A stretch of 12,733 nt of DNA, from the NCBI GenBank assembly GCA_020200675.1, contig JAIVIG010000069.1, positions 1 to 12,733 of the forward strand, given 5' to 3'. The notes beneath the pieces were generated by a model that was given only the letters and a program-made list of their open reading frames with translations, was not told the DNA's origin and did not search any database. Shown one piece after another: positions 6,837-12,733 of the stretch (the stretch's first letter is position 1; the number at the start of each line of letters is the position of its first letter). The DNA comes from Actinomycetota bacterium (GTDB lineage: Bacteria; Actinomycetota; Rubrobacteria; Rubrobacterales; Rubrobacteraceae). A program made the translations under genes and the position numbers.

Positions 6837-7731
6837 ATGCCATCGGGGGAAACGGTTTCGGGGGCCTGACTCGGAACCGCGGTACGTTTCTGCTCCTGGT
6901 CCTGGCGACCCTCCTACTCGTCGCGGGAAGGATTCGCCGTTCGAGCTGAACCAGCGCCAGCCGGTCCCGCCGGACTTCAGGGCGGCGTACCAGCGCAGGG
7001 CCCTAATCGTCGTCGAGTTCATCAAGGAGGAGCCGGACTCTTCGCGAGGGGTCGAGTACCCGCAGGGCATCCGGCCCGACGAGCAGGTAGACCGGGATCT
7101 GGACGACCTGCGCGAGGATTATCCGCAGGTCGAGTTCTTTACCTACGACATCACCAGGCCCGGCAACGCGGAGAGCAGCGAGGAGTTGGATCGGGGCGAG
7201 TACGGTACCCTCGCGGCCCAGCTGGAGGTTGGCTACACGCCGTTCGTGGCGATGCTCGCGCCGCGCGGGGATCGGTACGTCATCGAGAACCTGTTCCAGG
7301 GGTACGTCGAGCGGGGCGTCCTGAACCAGGCGCTCTTCGACCTCACGCGCAACGACACCGGGGGCAACTCGAGCGACGTCGACGTGGGCCTCGACAGGGT
7401 CGAGCTCGCCGAGAGCGGGGGCGGCATAGAGTACTTTACGGTGACCAATCAGGGCGACGAAGAGGCCGACCTGTCGGGCTTCACCATGCAAGTGCAGGAT
7501 CCCGACACCGGCGAGGTCGACGACTCCGGAGGCGGCGTGCAGATCAGCGACGCCGTCAGGCTGGCCCCCGGGGAGCAAGCCTCCATCGGGAGCGACGCGG
7601 ATGTCGTGGACGCCGATGGGAGGGAGGTCGCGGGCGTCTTCTCCGACGGCGACTCGCTGACCCTCAGGGCCGGGGACCAGGTGGCGCTTCTGGACAACGG
7701 CGGCGCCGTCGTCGACACCATCTCGATCTAG
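6837..7731 (+). pseudogene. Membrane-anchored, cysteine-free thioredoxin-like plus lamin-tail-domain protein, frameshifted
   Basis: Three frames carry pieces of one protein. ATG 6837, with AGGAG just upstream, gives MPSGETVSGA and then a stop at 6867. A second frame encodes a hydrophobic anchor, RNRGTFLLLVLATLLLVAG (about 6872-6928). The third, from about 6928, runs uninterrupted to 7731 with KDSPFELNQRQPVPPDF but has no good start before TTG 7186. Residues encoded at 6985-7370 resemble a thioredoxin fold (ALIVVEFI strand; YTPFVAML with a cis-Pro-like TP) but have no CxxC. From about 7378 to 7728 the pattern (YFTVTNQGDEEADLSGF, then RLAPGEQASIG, ending in VVDTISI) resembles a lamin-tail domain. 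The protein would sit outside the membrane. There is no cysteine in the long third frame. Either two indels are real, or the sequence has errors here. Confidence 0.65.
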
Positions 7732-7753
7732 GACTCGACCGCAGCCCCCGCGC

Positions 7754-7780
7754 TTCAAACGCGGCTTCGTACGTTACACT
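7754..7780 (+). promoter_or_regulatory. Possible promoter of the desulfurase-mnmA operon
   Basis: TTCAAA (7754-7759) and TACACT (7775-7780) are each 4/6 matches to -35 and -10 consensus with 15-base spacing. The -10 ends nine bases before the ATG, so the transcript would be leaderless or nearly so, and AGGG (7781-7784) is the only ribosome-binding candidate. Confidence 0.3.
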
Positions 7781-7789
7781 AGGGTACCG

Positions 7790-8980
7790 ATGCAGAACGA
7801 TGTCGTTTACCTGGATCATGCCGCCACCACCCCCCTCGACGAAAGGGTCCTCGAGGCCATGCTCCCGCACCTGGGAAGAGCCCCGAACGGATCGCCGCGC
7901 GGCAACCCCTCCTCCTTGCACGCACCGGGCGTCTTCGCGCGCGAGGCGATCGAAGACGCCCGCGCCTCCGTCGCCCAGCTCGTCGGCGCGGACGACTCCG
8001 GGGAGATCCTGTTCACCGCCGGTGGCACGGAGTCGGACAACCTGGCGGTCCTGGGCCTCGCGGCGGCAGACCCGGACAAGAAGCACGTCGTGATCTCAGC
8101 AGTCGAACACCCGGCCGTCCGCGAAGCGGCCGGTCGCCTCGGGGCCGCAGGCTACGAGGTGACGAGCATCGGCGTCGACGCGGACGGGCTCGTCTCGCCG
8201 GCGGAGCTCGCCGGGGCGCTACACTCGGACACGGTCCTGGCAGCGGTGATGTGGGCGAACAACGAGGTCGGCGCCGTGCAGCCCATAGAGGAGATAGCCG
8301 CAATCTGCTACGAAGCCGGGGTGCCGTTGCACGTCGACGCGGTGCAGGCCGCCGGACGCCTGCCCATAGACGTCTCGCGCATACCCGTCTCCACGCTCGC
8401 CCTCTCGGCCCACAAGCTCTACGGCCCGCAGGGCGTCGGCGCCCTGTACGTACGCGGTGGCGTCGACCTCGAGCCGGTCCTCTTCGGCGGCGGCCAGGAG
8501 AAGGGGTTGAGGAGCGGCACCGAGAACGTCGCGGGGATAGCGGGCTTCGGGGAGGCGGCCCGGCTCGCCTTCGAGGAGTTGGAAGAACGGACGCGGCACG
8601 AGGAGGCGTTGCGGGAAACTTTGATCTCCGGCGTCACCGGCATTCCCGGCGTGCGCCTCAACGGCCACCGCGAGAAGCGGCTCTCCAGCAACGTACACGT
8701 AAGCGTCGAAGGCGTCGAGGCCGAGAGCCTCGTGCTCTTCCTGGACGCTCTCGGATGCGCCGTCGGGAGCGGGTCCGCGTGCGCTTCGAGCACCGCTGGC
8801 CACAAAGCCTCCCCCGTACTGCTCGCGATGAGTCGCACCCCGGAAGAAGCCATAAGCTCCATCAGAATAACCGTCGGCAAAGACACCACACAAGAAGAGG
8901 TAACCAGCTTTTTGGACTCATGCGCCACCGCCATCGCCCAGTTGCGCGAGCTCTCGCCCTTGTACACCGGTAAAAGCTGA
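7790..8980 (+). CDS. iscS: Cysteine desulfurase, IscS/NifS family (396 aa)
   Basis: This is a PLP enzyme that takes sulfur from cysteine as a persulfide on its own cysteine. It shows YLDHAATTP at residues 7-15, TAGGTESDN at 76-84, the PLP-stacking VEHPA (His107), HVDAVQA at 181-187, the PLP lysine in SAHKLYGP (Lys209), RSGTENV at 241-247, and the mobile active-site cysteine Cys331 in GSGSACASS. Length and motifs are complete. The next gene starts 20 bases downstream and encodes the IscU-MnmA fusion, so the likely job is sulfur supply for tRNA 2-thiouridine, as with the desulfurase-mnmA pairs of Gram-positive bacteria, possibly also Fe-S assembly. The ATG 7790 start is fixed by the conserved N-terminus. 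The stop codon lies in a heptamer repeat. Confidence 0.95.
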   Translation: MQNDVVYLDHAATTPLDERVLEAMLPHLGRAPNGSPRGNPSSLHAPGVFAREAIEDARASVAQLVGADDSGEILFTAGGTESDNLAVLGLAAADPDKKHVVISAVEHPAVREAAGRLGAAGYEVTSIGVDADGLVSPAELAGALHSDTVLAAVMWANNEVGAVQPIEEIAAICYEAGVPLHVDAVQAAGRLPIDVSRIPVSTLALSAHKLYGPQGVGALYVRGGVDLEPVLFGGGQEKGLRSGTENVAGIAGFGEAARLAFEELEERTRHEEALRETLISGVTGIPGVRLNGHREKRLSSNVHVSVEGVEAESLVLFLDALGCAVGSGSACASSTAGHKASPVLLAMSRTPEEAISSIRITVGKDTTQEEVTSFLDSCATAIAQLRELSPLYTGKS

Positions 8981-9006
8981 TTGCTGAAGGCTGAAAGCTG
9001 ATGGCT
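8976..9006 (+). repeat. Heptamer tandem repeat bridging the desulfurase stop and the iscU-mnmA start
   Basis: Four 7-base units follow one another: GCTGATT (8976-8982), GCTGAAG (8983-8989), GCTGAAA (8990-8996) and GCTGATG (8997-9003), then GCT. The first unit contains the desulfurase TGA stop and the fourth contains the ATG at 9001. There is no Shine-Dalgarno sequence in between. A related GCTGA pair supplies the stop of the glycosyltransferase remnant at 612-628. Confidence 0.75.
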
Positions 9007-10476
9007 AATTACAACCCACAAGTCATAGAACACCTCGTCCGGCCCCGCAACGCCGGCGAGCTTGAGGTGCCGAGCGGCGTAGGGGAATCCGGCGACGCGG
9101 CGTGCGGCGACGTCGCCCGCTTTACCGTTGGGATCGAGGAAAACCACCTCGAAGAGGTCCGCTACAAAGTATACGGCTGCGTGGCGTGCATCGCCGCTGG
9201 TTCGGCGCTCTCGGAGCTCGTTCGGAGCAAGCCTCTGCCGGAGGCGGCCCGGGTGTCGAAGGTGGATCTCGAAAACTCGCTGGGTGGGCCGCTGCCGCCG
9301 GGCAAGGAGCACGCGCTCACGCTTGTCCTCGACGCCCTACACAAGGCGCTGGAGGACCACTGGAACCGGCAGGCCGGGGAGATGCTCGTCGAGGGATACG
9401 CCGGGGATCTCGGCAGGGGAACGGACGGTCGCAGGAGCGTCGTAGCCGCTATGAGCGGCGGCGTGGATTCGGCGGTCACGGCGCTCCTGCTCAAGGAGGC
9501 CGGGTACGACGTCGTCACGGTTACCTTCCGGCTGCACGACGGGGAGCGGGGGAGCCGTTCGTGCTGCTCGCCCGATACCGTCCTCTTCGCCCGGGACACG
9601 GCGCACAGGATGGGTCTCCCTCACTTTACGCTGAACCTCAAGGAGCTCTTCAACAGACGGGTCATGAAGGACTTCGTCGGCTCGTACGCCGCGGGCAGGA
9701 CGCCGAACCCGTGCGTTTCTTGCAACGCCCACGTGAAGTTCCACGCCGCCTCCTTCCTCGCCGACAGGCTCGGTATAGAGCACGTCGCCACCGGCCACTA
9801 CGCCCGCGTCGTCGAGGAGCCGGGCGGAGCCGTCACGATGGCGAGACCCACGGACGCCTCAAAAGACCAGACGTACGTCCTCTGGCCGGTCCCCGGGGAG
9901 TTGCTCTCGCGCACGATCTTCCCGCTCGGCGAGTACCGCAAGGAGGAGGTGCGCCGCATCGCCGAGGAGCGGGGACTCGCGGTCGCGTACACGCCAGAGA
10001 GCCAGGACATCTGCTTTATCCCGGACGGCGACTACCGGGGCTTCATTCGCAAGAAAGTCGAAGCGGAGCCCGGCGAGATCGTGGACAAAGGAGGACGTAC
10101 CCTCGGGAAGCACGCGGGCGTCGTGGACTTCACCGTCGGCCAGCGGCGCGGTATGGGCGTCTCCGCGCCGACGCCGCTCTACGTGACCGAGGTGCGCCCC
10201 TCCCAGAAGCAGGTCGTGGTGGGGCGCCGCAAGGACCTGGAGGTGCGCGAGGTGCGCGTCGGGGATCTCAACTGGTTCCTCGACTGCGAGGAGGCGGACT
10301 CGGTGCAGGTCCGTTACAACAGCGCGCCGGTATCTTGTAAGGTCGAGGACTTGGGCGGTGGAGAGGTTCGCGCCCGTCTCGCGGAGCCGGTGATGGGCGT
10401 CGCGCCCGGCCAGTCAGCGGTCTTCTACAAGGGCGACCGGGTGGTCGGCGGCGGGGTGGTGCGCCGGGACCCTTGA
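9001..10476 (+). CDS. mnmA: IscU/NifU-like domain fused to tRNA-specific 2-thiouridylase MnmA (491 aa)
   Basis: Residues 1-121 are IscU-like: start NYNPQVIEHLVRPRNAGE, then ACGD with Cys35 and Asp37, YGC with Cys60, an extra Cys63 (GCVAC), and His104 at the usual LPPxKxH position. The third cluster cysteine expected at 105 is alanine. After about 25 linker residues MnmA begins: PP-loop SGGVDS at 152-157, CC at 188-189, catalytic NPCVSCN (Cys238, Cys241), and the second catalytic Cys338 in SQDICFI, then a complete C-terminal beta domain. MnmA adenylates U34 of certain tRNAs and replaces O2 with sulfur. There is no stop or clear internal start between the halves, so this reads as one protein. 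Together with the upstream desulfurase it forms a compact tRNA-thiolation unit. The fused domain may pass sulfur or hold a cluster (inference). Confidence 0.93.
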   Translation: MANYNPQVIEHLVRPRNAGELEVPSGVGESGDAACGDVARFTVGIEENHLEEVRYKVYGCVACIAAGSALSELVRSKPLPEAARVSKVDLENSLGGPLPPGKEHALTLVLDALHKALEDHWNRQAGEMLVEGYAGDLGRGTDGRRSVVAAMSGGVDSAVTALLLKEAGYDVVTVTFRLHDGERGSRSCCSPDTVLFARDTAHRMGLPHFTLNLKELFNRRVMKDFVGSYAAGRTPNPCVSCNAHVKFHAASFLADRLGIEHVATGHYARVVEEPGGAVTMARPTDASKDQTYVLWPVPGELLSRTIFPLGEYRKEEVRRIAEERGLAVAYTPESQDICFIPDGDYRGFIRKKVEAEPGEIVDKGGRTLGKHAGVVDFTVGQRRGMGVSAPTPLYVTEVRPSQKQVVVGRRKDLEVREVRVGDLNWFLDCEEADSVQVRYNSAPVSCKVEDLGGGEVRARLAEPVMGVAPGQSAVFYKGDRVVGGGVVRRDP

Positions 10477-10510
10477 TTTCGGCGCGGACGCGGTTACCGG
10501 TCGGCGAATG

Positions 10511-10516
10511 TATAAT
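10511..10516 (+). promoter_or_regulatory. Probable -10 box (TATAAT) for the ytxG-like/sigma operon
   Basis: A perfect TATAAT at 10511-10516 lies 48 bases before the first start codon of the operon, in otherwise GC-rich DNA, directly preceded by TG. No convincing -35 element is present at 16-18 bases. A SigB-type promoter (GTTT with GGGTAT-like boxes) is not evident. Confidence 0.5.
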
Positions 10517-10563
10517 TCGACTTCCGTCGTACGGCGGGTGAGATCGTTGGAGGTACGCTAGGG

Positions 10564-11004
10564 TTGTTGGAGGTATTCGTAGAGCTGGCGAGGGGAGCGC
10601 TCTTCTTGGCGCTCGCTGTCGCGTTTCTGGTGCTGGCGTGGATGTTTTTGCGGCTCGCCAGGGTCTTCTCGACCACGGAAGAGACGATCAAGGAGGTCTC
10701 AGAGCAGGTCGTGCCGCTCCTCGGCAAGACGCACGTCACGGTCGACAACGTAAACAGCCAGCTCTCGCAGCTCGACGAGGCGGTCGGCGACGTGGCCGAC
10801 ATCACCGGCGAGCTCGACCAGACGACGGCCGTTATCACCCGCGGCGTGCGCGGCAGCGTTATAAAGGTCTCCTCGGCCACGGCCGGTCTCTCCAAAGGTC
10901 TCAGCGCTTTCTTCGGAGGTTCGGACGACCAGACGAAAGGACGTTCTGTGAGGGATCCTACGGTGGATCAAGAGCCCCCGGAGACTCCGGGAGAGGGGAC
11001 GTAG
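10564..11004 (+). CDS. YtxG-like DUF948 membrane protein (146 aa)
   Basis: An N-terminal hydrophobic anchor (GALFLALAVAFLVLAWMF, residues 11-28) is followed by a helical, probably coiled-coil stretch (STTEETIKEVSEQVVPLLG, then VNSQLSQLDEAVGDVADIT) and a polar tail. This is the layout of DUF948/YtxG proteins, general-stress envelope proteins in Firmicutes of unknown biochemical role. The start is TTG 10564, with GGAGG at 10549-10553; the adjacent TTG 10567 is a less well placed alternative. It opens a four-gene operon ending in a SigB-family sigma factor, which fits the SigB link of ytxG in Bacillus. Confidence 0.75.
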   Translation: MLEVFVELARGALFLALAVAFLVLAWMFLRLARVFSTTEETIKEVSEQVVPLLGKTHVTVDNVNSQLSQLDEAVGDVADITGELDQTTAVITRGVRGSVIKVSSATAGLSKGLSAFFGGSDDQTKGRSVRDPTVDQEPPETPGEGT

Positions 11005-11007
11005 GCC

Positions 11008-11346
11008 GTGCCCGGATGGGGGAAGCTGGTCGCGGGCGCCGTCCTCGGGGCGGCGGGCGCCCTGTATGCGACGAACGAGGAGCTCCGAAAGCAGCTACCC
11101 CAGACGGCGCGCGACCTGCCGGTGGCGGTCCGTCGACGCTTCGAGACGGCCACCGCGGCGGCCAGAGAAGCCTCGGCGCGCAGGCGGGCAGAGATACTGC
11201 GCGACCTGGAGTCCCACGGCGGGGAGCCCGCCGGACGCGGGGTTCTGGAGGCGCCGCCGAGCGAGGCGCTGCAAGCCACGCCGCCCGAGGTCACACCTCC
11301 CGGGGAGGTTGCCCGGCCCGTGGTGCGCGAGACGGAAGACGTATAG
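11008..11346 (+). CDS. YtxH-like small envelope protein (112 aa)
   Basis: A glycine/alanine-rich hydrophobic N-terminus (KLVAGAVLGAAGALYATN, residues 6-23) leads into an Ala/Arg/Glu-rich helix (TATAAAREASARRRAEI) and a Pro/Glu-rich disordered tail. This is the usual appearance of YtxH-type proteins, and it follows the YtxG-like gene by three bases, as in the Bacillus ytxGH pair. The GTG 11008 start has GGAGAGGGGA upstream. The sequence is low in complexity, so the family call rests on composition, the hydrophobic segment and context. Confidence 0.65.
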   Translation: MPGWGKLVAGAVLGAAGALYATNEELRKQLPQTARDLPVAVRRRFETATAAAREASARRRAEILRDLESHGGEPAGRGVLEAPPSEALQATPPEVTPPGEVARPVVRETEDV

Positions 11347-11361
11347 AGAATCGAGAACGAG

Positions 11362-11712
11362 ATGGAGGAGGAAACAAATTTGGCATCCGCCGACTCTGGC
11401 GAGTATGACGCTGGCGAGTACACGTACCTGACGCTCCCGCCGGACAGGGCGTTGCGCTCCTGCATCGGCCTCGTGGTCGCCGGGTTGGCGGCTCGGGCGA
11501 GGATAGGGGTGGCGGGTCTGGAGGAGGCCGTCGAGCTCCTCGAGGATCGGCAGTCCACGGAGGGTTCGACCCGCTACCGCTTCTACCTCAAGGACGAGGG
11601 TCTCGTCGCCGAGGTCGAGGAGAGAGAGCAAGCTGTGGGCTTGGGCGACGGCGAGGCATCAGGCGCGGTGGGCGAAGTCAGCTGGCGCACCGTGGTAGAG
11701 ATGGTGTCGTGA
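11362..11712 (+). CDS. Small protein resembling a degenerate anti-sigma factor (RsbW-like), 116 aa
   Basis: TYLTLPPDRALRSCIGLVV, then AGLAARARIGVAGLEEAVELLEDR, looks like the first strand and helix of RsbW/SpoIIAB-type anti-sigma kinases, with a later strand pair (TRYRFYLKDEGLVAEVEE). The ATP-binding N-box (ExxxNAxxH) and glycine-rich G boxes are missing, so it could not work as a normal kinase. Its stop overlaps the sigma factor start (GTGA), implying coupled synthesis and a partner role. Start choice: ATG 11362 gives 116 aa, but GGAGGAGG at 11364-11371 is ideally spaced for TTG 11380, giving 110 aa, which I think is the more likely start. Alternatives: an unrelated sigma-operon protein. Confidence 0.55.
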   Translation: MEEETNLASADSGEYDAGEYTYLTLPPDRALRSCIGLVVAGLAARARIGVAGLEEAVELLEDRQSTEGSTRYRFYLKDEGLVAEVEEREQAVGLGDGEASGAVGEVSWRTVVEMVS

Positions 11713-12530
11713 GTCGGCGCTACCGGAGACCCGACAAGGCGCGGACCAGGCGTCTGCTCGTGCGCTACCACAAGCACGGCGACCATAAAGCCCGCGAGCA
11801 GGCCATCCAGGAGCAACTCCCGCTCGTCGAGTTCCTCGCGAGGAAGTTCGCCGGCCGGGGCGAGCCGGTCGAGGACCTAGTGCAGGTCGCCTCGGTGGGG
11901 CTCATAAAGGCGGTCGACCGCTTCGACGTCGACCGCAACATCGAGTTCTCCACCTACGCGACGCCCAATATACTCGGTGAGATCAAGCGCTACTTCCGCG
12001 ACAAGGGCTGGGCGATGCGCGTTCCCCGGGGACTGCAGGAGCTGAGGCAGTCTGCCAAGGAGGCCATCCGCGACGGCACCGTGAAGACCGGCCGCTCGCC
12101 GACCATCCAGGAACTCGCCGAGACCCTCGACTCGGACATCGAGAACGTCGCCGAGGCCCTGACTTTAGGCCGAGCTTACAACACCGCGAGCCTCGACGCG
12201 CCCGTGAGCCAGGACGACAAAGAGGGCGACACCATCATGGATTTGCAGGCCGACGAGAACTCCCCCATAGACGGGATCGAAGACAAGATCCTCCTGCAAA
12301 AGGCGATGGAGAACCTCAAGTACCAGCAGCAGGAGATCCTCAAGCTGCGCTTCAACGAGGGCAAGACCCAGACCGAGATCGCTGATACCATCGGCGTCAG
12401 CCAGATGCACGTCTCGCGCCTGCTGCGCCGCGCCATCGACGACCTGAGGCGCCAGCTCGGCGAGATGGACGAGTCTGAGGACGGTACGCGTAACGGGTCG
12501 CAGCGCAGAGAGCTGGAAAACAAAGCCTGA
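11709..12530 (+). CDS. SigB/SigF/SigG-family RNA polymerase sigma factor (273 aa)
   Basis: Sigma region 2 spans about residues 35-108 (QLPLVEFLARKFAGRG, DLVQVASVGLIKAVDRFD, FSTYATPNILGEIKRYFRDK with the -10 recognition helix), region 3 about 109-185, and region 4 about 198-250, with the -35-binding helix-turn-helix in GKTQTEIADTIGVSQMHVSR (219-238). The combination TYATPNILGEIKRYFRDKGW and VPRGLQEL is characteristic of the SigB/F/G group that drives stress or sporulation-like programmes and is usually held by an RsbW-type anti-sigma factor. The GTG 11709 start overlaps the upstream stop, as expected for co-regulated sigma and regulator genes. It is complete and ends before a strong hairpin. 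Confidence 0.95.
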   Translation: MSRRYRRPDKARTRRLLVRYHKHGDHKAREQAIQEQLPLVEFLARKFAGRGEPVEDLVQVASVGLIKAVDRFDVDRNIEFSTYATPNILGEIKRYFRDKGWAMRVPRGLQELRQSAKEAIRDGTVKTGRSPTIQELAETLDSDIENVAEALTLGRAYNTASLDAPVSQDDKEGDTIMDLQADENSPIDGIEDKILLQKAMENLKYQQQEILKLRFNEGKTQTEIADTIGVSQMHVSRLLRRAIDDLRRQLGEMDESEDGTRNGSQRRELENKA

Positions 12531-12578
12531 AGCCCCCATCCCCCGGCGAGACGCCGGGGGGTCCAGACGTCGGGGGCT
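12531..12578 (+). terminator. Nested GC-rich hairpin after the sigma factor gene
   Basis: The inner stem CCCCCGGCG (12540-12548) pairs perfectly with CGCCGGGGG (12552-12560) around an AGA loop. Outer arms AGCCCCC (12531-12537) and GGGGGCT (12572-12578) also pair. There is no T-run, which is common for terminators of high-GC actinobacteria. It starts directly after the sigma stop codon. Confidence 0.75.
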
Positions 12579-12610
12579 CCAAGAATAGGGAGTCGGGAAG
12601 AACACTATTC

Positions 12611-12733
12611 GGTAGTGGTTCAAACGGGGGAGAGATGGTACGCTCGTCCGATGGTTACGATTCAGCTTACGTGCCGTCATTGCGCTAGCGAGAATATCGT
12701 CCGTAATGGGCTGACGACCAACGGCAAACAACG
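12611..12733 (+). mobile_element. Left end of an IS1-family insertion sequence (partial)
   Basis: The transposase start at 12651 implies that the element's left end lies in the preceding tens of bases. GGTAGTGGTTCAAACGGGGG (12611-12630) is my candidate for the left inverted repeat because IS1 elements begin with GGT and place insA some 40-60 bases in. CACTATTCGGTAGTG (12603-12617) forms a small hairpin across this point. The right end is outside the window, so the exact boundary and target duplication cannot be tested. Confidence 0.5.
12651..12733 (+). CDS. IS1-family transposase, N-terminal zinc-finger segment (partial)
   Basis: The 27 visible codons read MVTIQLTCRHCASENIVRNG and then LTTNGKQ, matching the start of IS1 InsA proteins: a CxxC zinc-finger half (Cys8, Cys11) followed by the VRNGxxxxGxQ pattern that normally leads to RYxCxxC. 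IS1 elements use InsA as DNA-binding protein and InsAB' as transposase. The ribosome-binding GGGGGAGAG at 12626-12634 is rather far from this ATG. It is cut by the window end, so whether the element is intact is unknown. Confidence 0.75.
   Translation, partial: MVTIQLTCRHCASENIVRNGLTTNGKQ

Noticed and set aside
5207..6949. A 580-codon open frame on the plus strand, opposite aspS
   Set aside because: It is the antisense shadow of a clearly recognisable AspRS in GC-rich DNA. Its translation is Arg/Leu/Val/His-rich with no family pattern. Only its last part (about 6872-6928) is meaningful, as the hydrophobic anchor of the thioredoxin-like gene.
1..12733. CRISPR arrays, tRNA or rRNA genes
   Set aside because: No regularly spaced 25-40 bp direct repeats and no cloverleaf with a TTCGA-type T loop and matching acceptor stem were found on either strand.

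Overview
The window is GC-rich (by eye in the mid-60s) and looks like chromosomal DNA from a deep-branching actinobacterium. A Rubrobacter-like host is my best guess, from the mix of GTG/TTG starts, the overlapping stop/start codons, the SigB/SigF/SigG-type sigma factor and the general look of the proteins. This is an inference; no marker gene fixes the taxon.

Layout. At 1-43 lies the probable start of a leftward gene that leaves the window. At 209-589 is a rightward acidic protein of unknown function. From 6589 down to 614 everything reads leftward. First comes aspS (aspartyl-tRNA synthetase), whose 3' part carries an out-of-frame deletion that removes class II motif 3. It is followed by a tightly coupled set: NodB-type deacetylase, acyl-CoA dehydrogenase-like protein, NodS-like methyltransferase (truncated), FAD/NAD(P) oxidoreductase, and a family 2 glycosyltransferase (broken). 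Each junction in that set is a 1-4 base overlap (GTGA, GTGA, TAGTG, TTGA), so it is or was one translationally coupled operon, probably for making or modifying a glycoconjugate or sugar.

From 6600 onward everything reads rightward. A membrane-anchored, cysteine-free thioredoxin-like plus lamin-tail-domain protein is split over three frames (6837-7731). Then comes a tRNA-thiolation pair: cysteine desulfurase (7790-8980) and a single polypeptide joining an IscU/NifU-like domain to MnmA (9001-10476). The desulfurase would supply sulfur and MnmA would place it on U34 of tRNA. The fused scaffold-like domain has lost the third canonical IscU cysteine. The third block (10564-12530) is a stress-type operon: YtxG-like (DUF948) and YtxH-like envelope proteins, a degenerate anti-sigma-like protein, and a SigB/SigF/SigG sigma factor, closed by a strong nested hairpin. 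The window ends in the 5' end of an IS1-family transposase.

The most striking general feature is the number of broken genes: aspS, the methyltransferase, the glycosyltransferase and the thioredoxin-like gene. At least three of them lost an internal segment rather than a single base. This is either real decay or an assembly artefact, and aspS, normally essential, is the decisive test. The most interesting apparently intact biology is the IscU-MnmA fusion.
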